A stretch of 64,000 bases of DNA from Toxoplasma gondii ME49 (GCF_000006565.2 NC_031480.1:2763529-2827528), one strand, 5' to 3'. Shown: positions 37,025 through 49,961, counted from the first letter of the stretch. The notes: generated from the letters alone by a model not told the origin. Numbers and translations are program-made.

Positions 37025-38308
37025 ATGCCCAGAACAGAGATGGCAGAATCGGATTCGAAGGGGCTCCCGGCCGAGGAGGACCAAGTCCCGGCGCTCTGGG
37101 CGACCGTGCACTCTGTCAAGTTTTACCTCGGCCGCTTCGTGCTGGCGACCCTCTACGTTTTCACGTGTGTCTACCTGATGTGTCTCTGCTCGGTGGCTTC
37201 TGACACTTTCTTCGATCCGCGCACTCAGAAGAGTTTGCCGGACCGGATCCACGACCAGATGCTCGACTCTAAGCCGCTGTTCTTTGCCACGCCGTTCGTA
37301 GTTGACGCAGTCACTGTAGGCATCATCATCGTGACAATTTTTCGGCACGCCGCCTTTCTCAAGGTGCCCCTGAATCTTCTTGTCGGGACGCGTTTTCTTT
37401 TTCTTCTAGGTTCGCTGTATATGTGCCGGGGCATCGCAATCATCATTACGACGGTTCCGCCCTCAAGACGGAACTGCGTCCCGCCGCCAGTCATGTCTGT
37501 CGGGAGCTTTTTTTACCTCGGAGTCTTGCAGATGTTCTCCATGCGGAACGAGTGCACGGGCATGATCATTTCGGGGCACTCCACGATCACCTGCTGCTGC
37601 ATGGCCACCTGGCTGCTGTACGGAAATGCGAACCGTGAAGACCAAGACACCAAAGGCGTGCTGTTCTACGAGGTTGCTCGGTTTCTCGCAACTCGTCTCC
37701 AGAAAGTTCGAGCCTCTGCCAGACAGCTGACGACTCAGTACGCGATAACCCCCGCCTTCGACGTCGAAGAAGGATCTGAGACTGTGCCGCAGGCGGAAAG
37801 CGAAGAGGAGCTGTCGTCTGCTTCCGGCGTATTCGTTCAAGAGGACCGGAGAAAGACCCGCGTGGCTGCCTTCCTTCGCCTGAACCTCCTGCGCTCCCTA
37901 TGCCTCGTCGTGGGTGTCGTCAACCTCTGTCTCATCGTCTGCTCCTTCAACCACTACTCCATCGACGTATTTATGGCTCTGAACTTTACCTTCGGCGCCT
38001 GGTGTCTGTACCATTGCATCCTCTCCCTGATCTGGGCGGAGAAAGAGGAGCGCGACAAGCGACAGAAAGTCGCGCTCCTCAGATCTGAAGGCATCGCTGC
38101 CGGCGCGGCCACAGACTCAGACGCCGATGCGCTCTCCGAAGCATCCACAGTGAGCAGCCTGGAGAGCGGCGCCTTGGTGACCGGATCCACGGTGAAGAAG
38201 GCCGAGCCGCCCAATCCGCCGAAAGAAAACAAACCCGGATTCTCCGCGATCAACTTCCCCCTCGTGCGTATCGGAGTCAGCATCGTTCGCGCCATCGAGG
38301 GACTCTAA
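37025..38308 (+). CDS. SLS: Sphingolipid synthase (sphingomyelin/IPC synthase family, PAP2-like)
   Basis: One uninterrupted exon of 427 residues. The enzyme is expected to move a phospho-headgroup (phosphoinositol in protozoa and fungi) from a phospholipid to ceramide in Golgi-type membranes. About six membrane spans are visible: 38-58, 89-107, 116-140, about 155-200 around the first motif, and two after about 290. The catalytic motifs are ECTGMIISGHST with His185 and NHYSIDVFMALN with His310 and Asp314, matching the His/His/Asp triad of the SMS family. A hydrophilic acidic insertion of about 80 residues (about 205-285, including EEGSETVPQAESEEEL) separates the two motifs. The C-terminal tail is Ser/Ala/Asp-rich and probably cytosolic. 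ATG 37025 is used; ATG 37040 (MAES) has a better context and would shorten the protein by five residues. The symbol follows the published Toxoplasma sphingolipid synthase; which paralog this is cannot be decided here. Confidence 0.93.
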   Translation: MPRTEMAESDSKGLPAEEDQVPALWATVHSVKFYLGRFVLATLYVFTCVYLMCLCSVASDTFFDPRTQKSLPDRIHDQMLDSKPLFFATPFVVDAVTVGIIIVTIFRHAAFLKVPLNLLVGTRFLFLLGSLYMCRGIAIIITTVPPSRRNCVPPPVMSVGSFFYLGVLQMFSMRNECTGMIISGHSTITCCCMATWLLYGNANREDQDTKGVLFYEVARFLATRLQKVRASARQLTTQYAITPAFDVEEGSETVPQAESEEELSSASGVFVQEDRRKTRVAAFLRLNLLRSLCLVVGVVNLCLIVCSFNHYSIDVFMALNFTFGAWCLYHCILSLIWAEKEERDKRQKVALLRSEGIAAGAATDSDADALSEASTVSSLESGALVTGSTVKKAEPPNPPKENKPGFSAINFPLVRIGVSIVRAIEGL

Positions 38309-40696
38309 GGTGTCCATACAGCTCCCGGAGAACACAGACTGGGAAGGTTCAGCAGGCAAGCTCTCCTTCCCCGGACGGTGACTCTTGTTTCCGAAGCCGA
38401 CAAATAATACACACGCGTCGAACATGCGTGTACGCATATATAAGTCGATTTGCGTTTTCAAGCGTTGAGTGTGCCTGCGGTACACATGCGCGAGTTCCTC
38501 AACGGGTATCTCGCTTTTTTTTCCGACTCCCGTGTATATCTGTTTTCGACAGAAGGTGATTTCTGCTCCTCTGTGGGTATAGCGGGCGTCACCGCAGCTG
38601 CGAGGGGAACGACACAGTTTCATAGGTGCATGTATGTGTGTGTCCGCTTCTCAAGGGATGATAAGGAAGCCACGTAGACTGGATGTACACCCAAGAGACA
38701 GGAAGCGAGGAGTCCCGGTCTCATGTTGTCACTGCACATTTTTTCCGCGAGGCCGGGGCGATGCAGCAACTCGGCTGCACACTCGAGAAGCAGAGTGCAT
38801 TCCTAGATCGACGTGAATCCCTGGGAAGGAGAGGGCAGAGAGGAGTCAGGTGTTCCTAGAGGAGAGAAGGGAGATTTTATAGAGTAGACGAAACCGCGAC
38901 ATTCAAGCCCTTTCTTTGGTTGGCTGGGTGTCAGTTCGCTGCTGTTATTCTTGGAGATCGGCCTCTGTCTGAGCGCCGCTCAAGTGTCGGTGTCGTCGCA
39001 CCGGAGTAGACTGCAGATGTTCCAGTGTACGCGTCCGCAAAGGGAAGCCTGCCTTTTCCAGGGCAAAGAACTTCGAAAAAAACGAGGGGCTCTGGCCAGA
39101 AGGAGGCACGAGTCGCTCATGTGGACTCCGTAGTTCGGGTGTACGTTCGGTTGTCTCGTGTGCGCGAAGGACTCAGCTCTTGCTTCGAGTGTGTCATGTC
39201 TTCTTGGGTGCTTTTGACGACTATCCACGCCCCGGCGACGCGCCTGTCCTCGCCGGAGGCGGAAAATCCGCTGAGGCACTTTTTTAACGGTATCTGTTCT
39301 TGCAGAGGCCTTGTGTCGTCTTCGCACATATCGCTACGTGTTCCAGAGACGATCGCAAGCTTTGTGTGAGGAAACTTTAGCGGAAACTGCATGCCAGGTG
39401 CGGCGACCCGTGGGACGACTTGAGTGTCAACGAACCCCAGAGAAACGCGCCCAGAAACTGCTGTCGGGGTTCGGCGACGAGCTCTGCAGCTCTGTGCGGG
39501 AGGACTGACCCGTGACGGCGCTCGACCAAACGTAGATTTTTTCGCAGACACAACGCTGTGGCAACTCAGGGACTGCGGGATGTGAGACACCCTCTCGCGA
39601 ATCACTCCAGGTAGCAGAACCCAGGGTGGCATGCACGGTGGCGCGTTGTGGCTAGAGGAAGCAGACTGAACACGAAGCAGACATCTAAGCGGAAGTTAAA
39701 TAACTGTAACTCCAGTTAAACACTTCTCGACTCTTGTGAATTTAAATTCACACGAAAGAGGCCGCCTCACATGCACCCAGGTAAATTCCCCTTTCGCGCC
39801 AGGGAGCTGGACGAGACGTTTCCTTGCCGGATACCCCAACGAAAGTGGTGAGACACGCGCCACTGACACGAGCAGATTTGCGAAAACGCTTTCTGCCCGA
39901 AATTTTTTTGTCTCTGGCCGAGGCGTATAAGTGTGTGCAGAACAAGCCTTCTGCGGTATAGAGACACTGGAAGGAAAACCGCGTTGTCCGTGGGAACTGC
40001 GTGACACGGGCAAGTGCACTGAGTTTTGTGGCGGCAAACCACAAGTCAGGAAAGGAGCGGGAACAGTCTCGGCTGCCGGTGCACAAACCGACATCCTGGC
40101 CGACGTGGTTACGCATCCATCTCCTTCCTTTCCTACCCCCTCTGTGAAAGCGCTTATATATATGTATAGATGTGCATCCGACTAGACACGCACATACGTA
40201 ATATATATATTTATATATATATATATATAAATATAATTCTTTTTTTCCGTTGAAGGGCGACAGGCCAGAGGGTCAGGGACTAAGGAAAGGAGCGCCAGTC
40301 CGGTGTGTAGCCACGTGGAGAGAACTCCCTTTCCAGCTTGTTTGATTGTGGCGGAACTGTATGCAACCGGTCACGGGTTGCAGTCCCACTTCAAGAGGTC
40401 GACACACACGCTACAATGCAGAGTTCACAAACTTTCACAGAAACGTCAAGTCGGATTCAACGTGATCTGAGCACGGAACAGCATCCAGGGGGGTGGGGGC
40501 CAGAAGTCGCCGCAAGAGACGGCCTCGCAAGAACCAAAGTTGAAGTCTCAGAGGAAGGAGAAGAAGATGTGCAGAAGCGCAAACCACGGGAAAGACTTCA
40601 AAAATAGCTTCCGCTATGGAATCCACGTCTTCTTGTCTTGGTCGCAAATCACACAGAAAACGACTGGCGTCCACGCATTCACCGCCATCCCTTTCT
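38309..40696. other. Convergent 3' intergenic region
   Basis: Between the sphingolipid synthase stop and the SF3A1 stop. It holds a TA/AT tract at 40198-40240 and no convincing coding sequence; the longest frames (39117-39632 minus, 39696-40094 minus) lack domains. Confidence 0.5.
40198..40240. repeat. (TA)n / AT-rich tract
   Basis: TATATA and TATAAATA units 3' of the SF3A1 gene. Confidence 0.85.
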
Positions 40697-43516
40697 TTAC
40701 GGCGACGCGGAGACAATAACTTTCGCGCCTGGCTTTCCGAGCTGATACGCATCCAGCGTTCGTCGATCCTGAAGTTGGACAGCAACTCCACAAGACACAG
40801 AACCCGTTTTGAGTCACCTGGAAAATGCGTTCTCTTCTTTAAACACCCGAAATGCATGCGCCCTACACCACGTGCGTCTGTTTGATGGAAGTCGACGCGA
40901 AGACATGTGAGCATTTGCGCATGCCAGCACTGTGTCCAGAGACGAACCCCCAGTGTGCCGCTGTCTCCCTAGCCACATGCACACCCCTGAGAGGTCGCTG
41001 CCCCTGTGGCACCCCCAACGGTTTCGATCCCGCGTCTTCCATGTCCAGTTTACGCAAAAACAGGCGTCGTTTCAATGCGTCTCAAAAAATCTCGTTCACC
41101 CCCCCACTGGTTCGGTCCCTGCCTCCTTACCATCATGACGGCTCCCGTCGCGCCGGACTTCAGAGTCAGTTTCTCCACCGTCAAATCGGAGCCAATCCCG
41201 GCCTCGACGAGCGACTCTTTCAGGCCCCGCACTGAGAGTTTCTCCTCCACTTCTACTTGGATTTCTTGGTCTTCCAAGCCATTGCCACCCACGCACACAA
41301 GCGTGAGAAGCACAACGCCTGTCCCCGCAGCCGGCGTCTCCGCGCGCGGCCGCTTCGCCGGCGGCGCCGGGGCGACCGGAGGGGACGGGGCCTTCCGGCC
41401 ACCGGCTGCTTGGGCACCAGCGGGAGGCGGTGCGGCAGGTCCGACGGACGCCGGCGCCTCCGACGCGACTGAAACTCCAGGTGTACTTCCTTGCACCGTC
41501 GTGTCTTCGACGACCTGAACCAGCACGCAGCGCCCACAGCTCGTTTAATGCCGAAAGGGAACGGCAAACGAATTCGCGCAACGGAATTCTATCGCAAACC
41601 ACCCCGCCCAGACCGGTCTCGCCCAGGTCCAGACCCCACCACGGAACTCAAAAACCGTCGGGTGATGCAAATCCGCAAAACAGCGCAGAGAGAACTGAAG
41701 CGGAGAAGAGTGGCGTCCCCAGAACCAAGAAATCCACCAGGAGGAGAGAGGATAACGTTCAAGCGCAAAAAACCAGCAAAGGTAGCAGACTGAATCCGCA
41801 CACGAGAAAAGGTGTAAGAAAAGCTACAGAAGCAAGGTAGATAGAGCGCAGTTTTCCAGAATCCACGTTCTCATATCGTGCCACCGTGAAGATGACAAGT
41901 ATTACAGAGATCAAACAGAACAACTAGATGAGCAACCATCTACTGATACAACACAGATAAGGGTAATCAGGGATCCTTCACTGCGACAGACAAATGGAGA
42001 CAATCAACAACAGAGAAAATCCCCCCACACAGAAAAAAAACAGATTCGGAAACAAATGCGAAACGACGGTGTTGTCTCTTGAGTGAGGGAGTGTGAACAT
42101 GAAAAAACAACAAAGTTTGACACACCAGTAGACACACACATGCACATATACACGCATCTATACATATAAATAAATAAACATATATATATGTATATGTATA
42201 TATAAATCTTTTTCTTACTGTAGGTCTATTCTTGGACGTCACGAATGTGGGTTTTTCAAACATACACTGGATAATAAATAGCACTAGCTATAACAATCGA
42301 GATCACAATACGTACGCATATTTAACCGCCCGTCCTGTCCCCATACTCACATGCAGAGCCTGGTGTATCAGTGAACTGTAAACACACATTCAGCTAAGAA
42401 AGGCCGGAACAGCACACCCGCCTGGCTTGCGAATACGTGAAGAGACGCACCACCTGTTCGTCGACCGATCCAAAGAGATCGGGACGTTTGGAGACAAAGA
42501 GGGCCAAGTTGCCTTCGACGTCCTCCATGGGCGCGAAAGCAGATTCCGCCTTGGCCTTCTCCAGAAAGCGCTCCTTTTGTTCCCTGCGGAGAAACACAAC
42601 CGCCAACAGAAACATGCGCACACTTTCCTCAAAATCATCGCTCACGTGGACGACAAACGGACGCATGGACCTACGAAATAAACGCATGCAGATCTTGTTG
42701 CACAGCCGAGACGTCGCGCCGGTCCACTCTTTTCTCTGCAACCACCTGTGCGCATCCTAGGCAACGATCACCCACCTTCACACTTGCGTGACAGCACAGA
42801 TACCTACACCCGTAACAAGGGAACACATGCATATGCTTCATATTATATACGTATAAATGCATATATACATACATATATATATATATATACTTACATAATG
42901 TGTACATATCTATATCTACGGAGGTTTATGTGTGTCACGGTGGGCATGCCTTGACGGACATGGGAGACATCAGTTTGCGGGCGATGAGACTCACTTCCAC
43001 TTGGGATCGAGAAGAAGAACGCGAAGGTGATTCGACATCTGGTCCGCAGGCACCAACTGGCCAGTGATGGGGCATCTCTGCAAGCCTTGTTGAGTCGCCT
43101 CTGCAGCCGCGGCTCCCGCGCGCTTGCGAGGCTGTCGGATGTAGTCCTTGACGACTCGAATCGATTTCTACGAAAAAAAAACAAAGGCAACCCAGAAACG
43201 TCAAACACATGAGTCTTCTACCAAACCGACCCTACACGTTGCTCGTTTAAGACGCATGCAATAGCCGCTATCCGTCCTATCCAATAGGCGAGCACAAAAG
43301 TTGCTGGAAGAGGATATGTGTACGTGCCTACGTACATGCACACACAAACAATATATATATATATATAGGAATGTGAATATATTGATACATACAGAGGGAA
43401 GAAAGCGTATGGCCCTCCCCACATGCTGCGAAGTGGACGCAGACGCGGAAAACAGCTGCCCATACATTTATATGCTGGTATATGTGTCTATGTATATAAA
43501 CGTGTGACTCCTCATG

Positions 43517-43547
<31 letters not shown>

Positions 43548-45166
43548 TTATATATATACATACACGTGCATGTGCACATGCACTTTATGGACGTGATTCG
43601 TCACGTGAAGGAAAGAAAAGCCATTGAGGGAAGAGCTGCTCGTGCTCCAGATTTCTGTCGTCTCTCGAGTGTGAATACGGAGACGACGCCCATACAGGCA
43701 GAGAGGCCAGTCACCAACATTCTCCCATCCAACGGCGTCGCTGCTCATCTACGTAGAGGTTCTGCGATTCCACCAGAAACACTGGCAACGCGCCTCAGCG
43801 GCCAGAGCGCGCGCGAGTTGGGGCGCTGAACAGAACAGAAAGCCCCCGCGTTCCCCACGAGAAGAAAAGGTGTGAGTAACCAAAGTTGCTCGAAGGAGAA
43901 GACTCTTATTGGAAGAAGCAGTCGACTGTGTTTTCGTCGGATCTCCGTTACCTTCGGAACGGCAGTCCCAGTCGGCTGCGGTTGTAATTCTTCCTCTTCC
44001 TCGGACTCCTCTCGTTCTTCCTCGTCGGCCACCCTCTCCTTCTCGGTTTCCTCCCGCGCTTGCTCGGCAGCCGCAGCCGGCGCGACGGACTCCTCCTCCG
44101 GGGCGGCGGGGGCAGCGGCCTGCGTTGCGTCTTCCGTTTCCATTTCCTCTTCCTCGACGCCTTCGACTGCGTCTGCAGCCTCGCGAATGAGAGCAGCAAT
44201 CGTCGTGTCTGGCTTCGGCTCCTCGCCATCGAGAGCAGCGAGAGCCGCAGGCGGCGGCGCGCGCTTGGCGGTCGCAGAAAAGTCCATGGGAGCTGCGAGC
44301 GGGAGCATGTCGTCTTCCTCGGTGAAGTCGATCGTCTCCACGATGAAGAAGTCGTGCCAGTCGATGGCCTGCATCTGGACGCGCTCCTCGGCCTGTTTCG
44401 CCTCCTTTTCCTTGCGCTTCTTCTCCTGATCCGCTTCCCAGGCGTAGCGTTTCACGCAGCGACTGAGAGTCTTCTGCGTCGAACCGGCGATGTCGCTGAT
44501 CTTCTCCATCTGCTCCGACGGCGGCAGCAGACACTTGGTGTACGCGTCCACAAGGTTCGTGAAGTACTGGAAGAGCGCATGCGTCGGCTTGAGAAACTCG
44601 AACTGGGGGTTCTGTCGCTCGCGTTGCGCGAGTCCGGAGAGGAAGCGCTGGCCGTTCCGCGCCACGAACTGCGCCGTCGTCTGGATGATGTCTACGTCGA
44701 TCAGCGCAATGTACGGTTGCGTCACCGAGTAGACGTCCGGCGCAGGCGGCTCGATCTTCTTCTTCGCCTCTTCGCCGTACTGCGTGAGCATCAGGACGCG
44801 TTCCTTCTTCTTCCTCTCTTCCTCCTCCTTCTTGCGCATGTCCAGAATCGCCTGCGGGACCTGCGGTCGCGGCGCCTCCTCGCCAGTCTGGAACTCACGC
44901 ACCTTCAGCTGGTAGTACGCATTGTACGGATTGTTCGGAAAGAGAAACGCGAAGCGCTGGTTGTTCTGCTCGCGCCGCACACGCTGTTCGAACTCCACGC
45001 CGTTCTTCGCCACAAATTGCGCCGTCTTCTCGATGATTCCGCGAAGATCCGGCGGCGGAAACACAATCGACGAAGGATTCACTGCACTCCCAGACGCCTT
45101 AGGGTCACCCACGCCTGCGTTCGAATCGCCGGGGGCCACCGGCGGCGGCAAGACGGCCGCGCTCAT
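40697..45166 (-). CDS. SF3A1: Splicing factor 3A subunit 1 (SF3A1/SAP114/Prp21)
   Basis: Five minus-strand exons: 45166-43952, 43167-42995, 42583-42454, 41514-41131 and 40768-40697 (TAA stop). All phases agree; the product is 657 residues. The protein belongs to the SF3A trimer of the U2 snRNP. Two SURP domains are clear: about 43-88 (IIEKTAQFVAKNGVEFEQRV) and about 159-205 (IIQTTAQFVARNGQRFLSGL). A Lys/Glu helix joins them. The Prp21-type middle includes the acidic stretch about 330-400 and the conserved core in exons 2-3 (CPITGQLVPADQMSNHLRV, LLLDPKW, RPDLFGSVDEQ). A Pro/Ala-rich linker precedes a C-terminal ubiquitin-like domain split between exons 4 and 5. The last exon (DRRTLDAYQLGKPGAKVIVS) supplies the final strands. 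Without that splice the frame would read on into unrelated sequence, so the GTAAGG donor at 41130-41129 is preferred. The reading frame is open upstream to 45469, but homology supports the start at 45166. Confidence 0.93.
42158..42206. repeat. (TA)n microsatellite, intron 3 of SF3A1
   Basis: TA tract with TG interruptions. Confidence 0.85.
42840..42895. repeat. (TA)n / (ATAC)n tract, intron 2 of SF3A1
   Basis: AT-rich tract ending in about 16 bases of pure TA. Confidence 0.85.
43351..43563. repeat. Two (TA)n microsatellites, intron 1 of SF3A1
   Basis: TA tracts at about 43351-43368 and 43516-43563. Confidence 0.9.
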
Positions 45167-48100
45167 CTTGTAGCCAGAGGAGGAAGGGGTTGTCTTCTGA
45201 CAGCTGAGGAAGCGAAATGATTTCGCCAGGCGAAAAGACTGGAGGCAGAGCGATCCACACGGAACTCTGAAAATGCAGGAAATGCAAGAGAAAGACGACA
45301 CAGCAAAGACGGAGAGAGGGAGCGCGGAGGGACCTACCGGAACGGCAGAGCCACATGCAGAGAGTGACTGGTGCGACGCGATTGAGCTGTGGATGAATTC
45401 GAAAGGACGAGATGTACACAAAAGGATCGAACGAGACAGCGCCGCCTGGCACTTTTGCGCGAAAGTCAACCGACAAAGACGGTGAACGTTTTTCAGAGGG
45501 AAGAACTTGGCAGTTTACGGGGCGAAAAAGGAGGATCTGCCGCGAGGAAGCTGCCTCAGAGAAAATCGAAGGCGTTCAGACAAGAGCTGCGAAACATGTG
45601 AAGTATTGACGGCAGAACATGCGTAGAGAACAAGAGCGCCTGTGGTCTGCCCCCAGACTACATGGCCGGGACAGCAGCGGCAATGTCTTTCTGCCGCATC
45701 GCCGCCGAAAGTGAGGCTCTACCTCGGTGAAAAAACGGCGCCTACGGAGTTGAGAAGAGTCTGCAGCTCCGGAGAACAGACAGCTTCGGAAAACGGTACA
45801 AAAAAACAGACAGAAAGCATATAATCTTTGTGCAGAGAGGAACAACGGGGAAAAGAAACCGAGAGCGGGTATTTGTTGATGGAGTGGACCCCTCCACGTG
45901 GTTCGGAATCTTTCACCGCAGCCAAAGGGTCATTGCGACCTTTGCAAGCGTCGCGGAGAAAAATGCTGCGGAAGCGAAGATGAAGAAGAAACCAAGAAGT
46001 TACACTGAATAGCGCCAACCGGATACTGAGCAGGCTGCAGCACAAAACTCCCAGAATTGGCGTGTGGAGAGCTGCCGCTGAATCAAAGGCTGTGACCGCG
46101 GGGGACTGCTTCAGCGGTTTTTGCTGCGACAGTTCGAAGCGTTCCACTTCGCGAAAAGCAAGACAAACGCGCAGAAATGAACCTCCAATTTGCCTGCAAA
46201 GGGAAAACATACTAGACAGCAGCACGGAAAAACGTCCCGTCGCCAGTTTCGGAAATCATTGGCGGCATGCATGCATACCCGACGGGGTAGGGCAAACGCG
46301 TACGGCGTCTGTCGAGCATTCCGGACTCGGAAGCCACTCGAAAATGTGTGCTACGGTCGAATGTGGAATCCTTTGTCTTCGACTGGCGTTCCGGTGGACT
46401 CCTGCGCCGTACCAAGAGCGACCACTTGGCAAATGCCATACAAATCTCTCGAGGCAGACATGTAGAGCCGCGCATCGGTCCGTCGCTTGTGGCTTGTGGC
46501 GATGCACGCCGCATAGCGTGTGTCCACTGTGACACACTGAGCAAGGGAAACGCAATTTATCGTGGAAGAACAGTCAAAAGAAACAGCAAGCGTGTTCAGT
46601 GGATCTACAGTGCAGTGGCACCGATATCTTCTGAGTGGTAGCGTCGGAACCCTAAAAGTGTGCCGGACACAAAACGTTATGGGATCGGCGTTCACCTTAA
46701 ACAGACTAGTTCTCGCCGTTGGAGATGGCCCGAACTCGTTCCTGAAGGTTGTTAAGAAGGGGGGTCGCCGACGTCGGTGGAACTCTGCAGACGCGGAACG
46801 TCCCACTCTGTGGTGAAGTGTAACACTTGCAGTCGGACGACACAGTTGACGTTCAGCTGTTGAGTTGGGAGCCCTTGATAACAGACGGCCTGGGCATGTC
46901 ACTGAAAAGATATTCGCGAAACGAACTGACTGAAACTCATCTCCGTCACCGTTACTTCAAGGAAAGACCACTGGTACAAGGTTAGATGTGCCGGGCAGCC
47001 GTTGTGCCGTACACCGGCATCCCTCTCTGCCCATCGATGCTTAGGTACGGCTCTGGGTTGGAGATTTGGACTCTTTGGTGGCCGATCAGAGAGAATGCAG
47101 CGTGAAAAGACGTAGCTTACTAGAAACGCCTCCAAGGCAGCACAAAGACGGACCGGAACGCATGTTCAGGCTTGTGTCAGCACCGGGATCGGGAGTTCCT
47201 CGAGAACAAAAGTCAAATTCAGGAGACAGAGCTGAGTTCCCCAACATACGAGCGGAGCGGAATACCTGTTTACCATCTGTTCTTTTAACGGCGTGCATAC
47301 CCGTGTGTGGTGTTCGCACGCTACAGGCCGAACCGCTGCATGTTTCCAGCTTGCCTTCCTAACTACTCACATCCTAGCACTGCATTCGTCGAGCAACAGC
47401 ATTTCGTGTGTGGTGTTATGTAATTGTGTGGTAGATGCATTCCAAACCGCCTGGAAGAGAGATCTATACCCGGGGAGTTGGCGATAAAAAACCACCACTG
47501 TCGGGCGACCCTCTGAAGCAAAATTCCGTTCCTGATAGGTTCCACATGAATAGGCAGCACCAGAGTACAAGACGAAAACTAGATATCCGCGGCAACCATC
47601 AATTCTGCCTGTTTAGTTCGTCTGTTCTGGGGCACCGGCGTTTCCGCTTCGCCACGTGGCTGTTCTCAACCTATGGGAGGTCCGTAAGTTTGAAGAGCGC
47701 GTGTGTACCAAGCTGAAAGCGCGGGAGGAGGTACAGGTAAGTTTTGACGCGACCTCACACGGAAAAAATTGGATAGACTGCACCTTCAGTTTCTGCTGTC
47801 GGCGTCGCGTCACCCTATAAGGACGTCCATAATGACGCCAATGAGGCACTTCACCGTAAAGCGCACAACCCTCGTACGTCCGCCAGGGACCCGCAGAGTG
47901 CCAGATGCATGACCATCTTTTTATATCATAGTGAAACTCCAGCACAGTGCTTTTGTATTCCATAACACGGTGAGGAAGCCCGTTGTCACCTTCAGGTCCC
48001 TCATTTGCTTTGCGCACAGTGTGCAGTGGCCCGTCTAATGCTCGGAGAAAGTGTGAGACCTCTTGACCGGCCGGCCAGGAGGGGCAGAGGACCGCCGGGT

Positions 48101-49244
48101 CTTCGACTAAGTGTTGGGTTCTGAAACAGTGTTTTTTCGCGTTTTTCCAGGCGTTAAAAAGACCATCGCAACGGTATTTCTCGAGCTCCGGACGCCCTTG
48201 CTTTCTTTCTGACTTCTGCCGTCAAGACAAGCAGGGCGAGACCGAACGGGTGCCCGACCGAGCATTCGCGCGATGCCTTCGACAGGGGCAACGGCGGTCT
48301 GAGAACGGCAGCAGCTTTCCCCGTTCCTGATCTTCGTGCATGCGTTTCTGTGTGTTGCCGTGGACCGTAGCATGCTTCTCTTTTTTTGGGGTTTTTACGG
48401 GTTTCCGGGTGAATATAAGGTGAACGTCTTCTTGCGACACTGTGTCGCTGCATGTGGCATTCCGCCGCGGAAACAGCGTAGGTGTCCCGCCTTTCGGTTC
48501 CAGGAATCCCGAACCCTTGTATCGCTTCGCGATTCCTTACCCTTTCTTTCCACGTTTGAGGAATTCTCCCGACATTTTCTTTCGCGGCTAACTCAGCAGG
48601 TTGTTGGTTGTTTCCGACCGTCTCTCTCCCCTGGCTGTCCATCCGCACGCGTTCGACACTCTGAGCAGTCGCTGTTGTCTCGTTTCCTCGCCACAACCGC
48701 GGCATGCAGCGGCACATCTCCTCCCACCTTGTCTGTTCCATTCGGTCTCGCTGAGTGTCATGGTGCTTCGTCCGTACTCACTGTGTTTCTCTCTGTGTTA
48801 CCTACAAAGAGGGTGAAGGGGAAGTTGAGGAACTTTCGCTGCTGCCTCTCCGTTAAGAGCGGCACCAGGGAGCCTCCTGGGCCGCACTTCAAGCGCGCGA
48901 CTGGCTGGCCCCGACCTCCCGCAGCCGCGCTGTTCGGCTCGGCATTTTCCATTCGGCAAAAAACCAAGGACACGAGCCACGCTGCACAGAGAAAACACTC
49001 CCTATGTGCCTGCCGGCGGAGAGTCAATCCAAACCAGTGCGCCTCAGGTGTCGGAGCCGGTTCAGCAGCGAGTCCATGCCCGGAGTGAATCATCTGCGGC
49101 CGCCATGCAAGGGGTAAGCGCTTCCTCGTCTCTCTTCCTCCTTTCTTTTCAAGGGAGGGCAACTGACAACTCCCTCCAGTCCACAGCGTGGACGTGGACA
49201 CTCCCGCACTAGGCTGAACGGCGCAGACGCTCTCCCGCCACTTT

Positions 49245-49260
49245 GGGTGTACGTACACCC
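49245..49260. repeat. Perfect 16-base palindrome GGGTGTACGTACACCC
   Basis: Identical to its own reverse complement. It is the best copy of a word that recurs in the window (see findings). Confidence 0.8.
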
Positions 49261-49961
49261 CACCTCTGAGACCCATTTGTCCGTGTCAGCACCTGCGATC
49301 TCCGTGTCGACTTTGCTTTCTCAACAAGAGGCACGCGCCCGACCTCAAATTCATTTTTCTGCGACCGAACCTCTTTCCCCCGAAAGGCCTCTCGTCTGCA
49401 GCAGGTGTACCCTCTGCTTTCCGTCCTCGCCTCGTCCTCCATTGCCTCGGGGTCCACGTCTTCGTGTCCAGCGCTGTTCACGTTTAAATTTGCACGCGAA
49501 ATCTCAGCTTGGTGAAGGGATGTTTTCATTTGAAATCCCCTGCGCTGCACCGCTGCACTGCTGCCGCACTCCTCCCGGCTGTCGGATGGCCGGTCGCTTC
49601 TCGTCCACACTTTTCTTGCAGTCTCTTGCCAGCTTCCTGTTCGGCCACCGTTCCGACTTTTTATCCAATTTTTCCCCTCGCTCCCGAAACCTTTGTCAGA
49701 GCTGAACGGTGGCATCTGAGCCCTACCTGGCTGATTTTCCGATCCGCCGCGGCCGTGCCTCAGTCTCTGGAAACAACAACTTCTGCCTCGATCTCAGCGC
49801 CGTCTGAGCTCTAAAAAGCTGACCGGAAACTCCCCGGTCCCGCGGGCTCCCCTACCAGGGTCTGCCTTGCGTCTCAGTTTGCTCCCATAATGCTTTCGAC
49901 TCTCTCCCGGTAGCCTCCATGATGAAGTGAGTCCTCAACAACAACTGGGTCCCAAAGCCTC

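Noticed and set aside
41021..41033. GGTTTCGATCCCG, resembling a tRNA B box
   Set aside because: It lacks the GTTCGA core, and no cloverleaf with an A box fits within 90 bases upstream on either strand.
41050..41130. Read-through end of SF3A1 (MVRRQGPNQW to stop)
   Set aside because: A strong GTAAGG donor at 41130 and a downstream exon that completes the ubiquitin-like fold in phase make the spliced end far more likely.
44060..45220. 386-codon plus-strand open frame
   Set aside because: It is the exact antisense of SF3A1 exon 1. GC-rich coding DNA often leaves the opposite frame open, and the product is repetitive Arg/Leu sequence without domains.
45167..45469. N-terminal extension of SF3A1 by in-frame reading to 45469
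   Set aside because: The SURP1 domain sits 43 residues after the ATG at 45166, as expected for the family; the extension is Ser/Cys/Phe-rich UTR-like sequence.
48336..49088. 250-codon plus-strand open frame upstream of B56
   Set aside because: No domain, no splice structure, and composition like the surrounding 5' UTR DNA.
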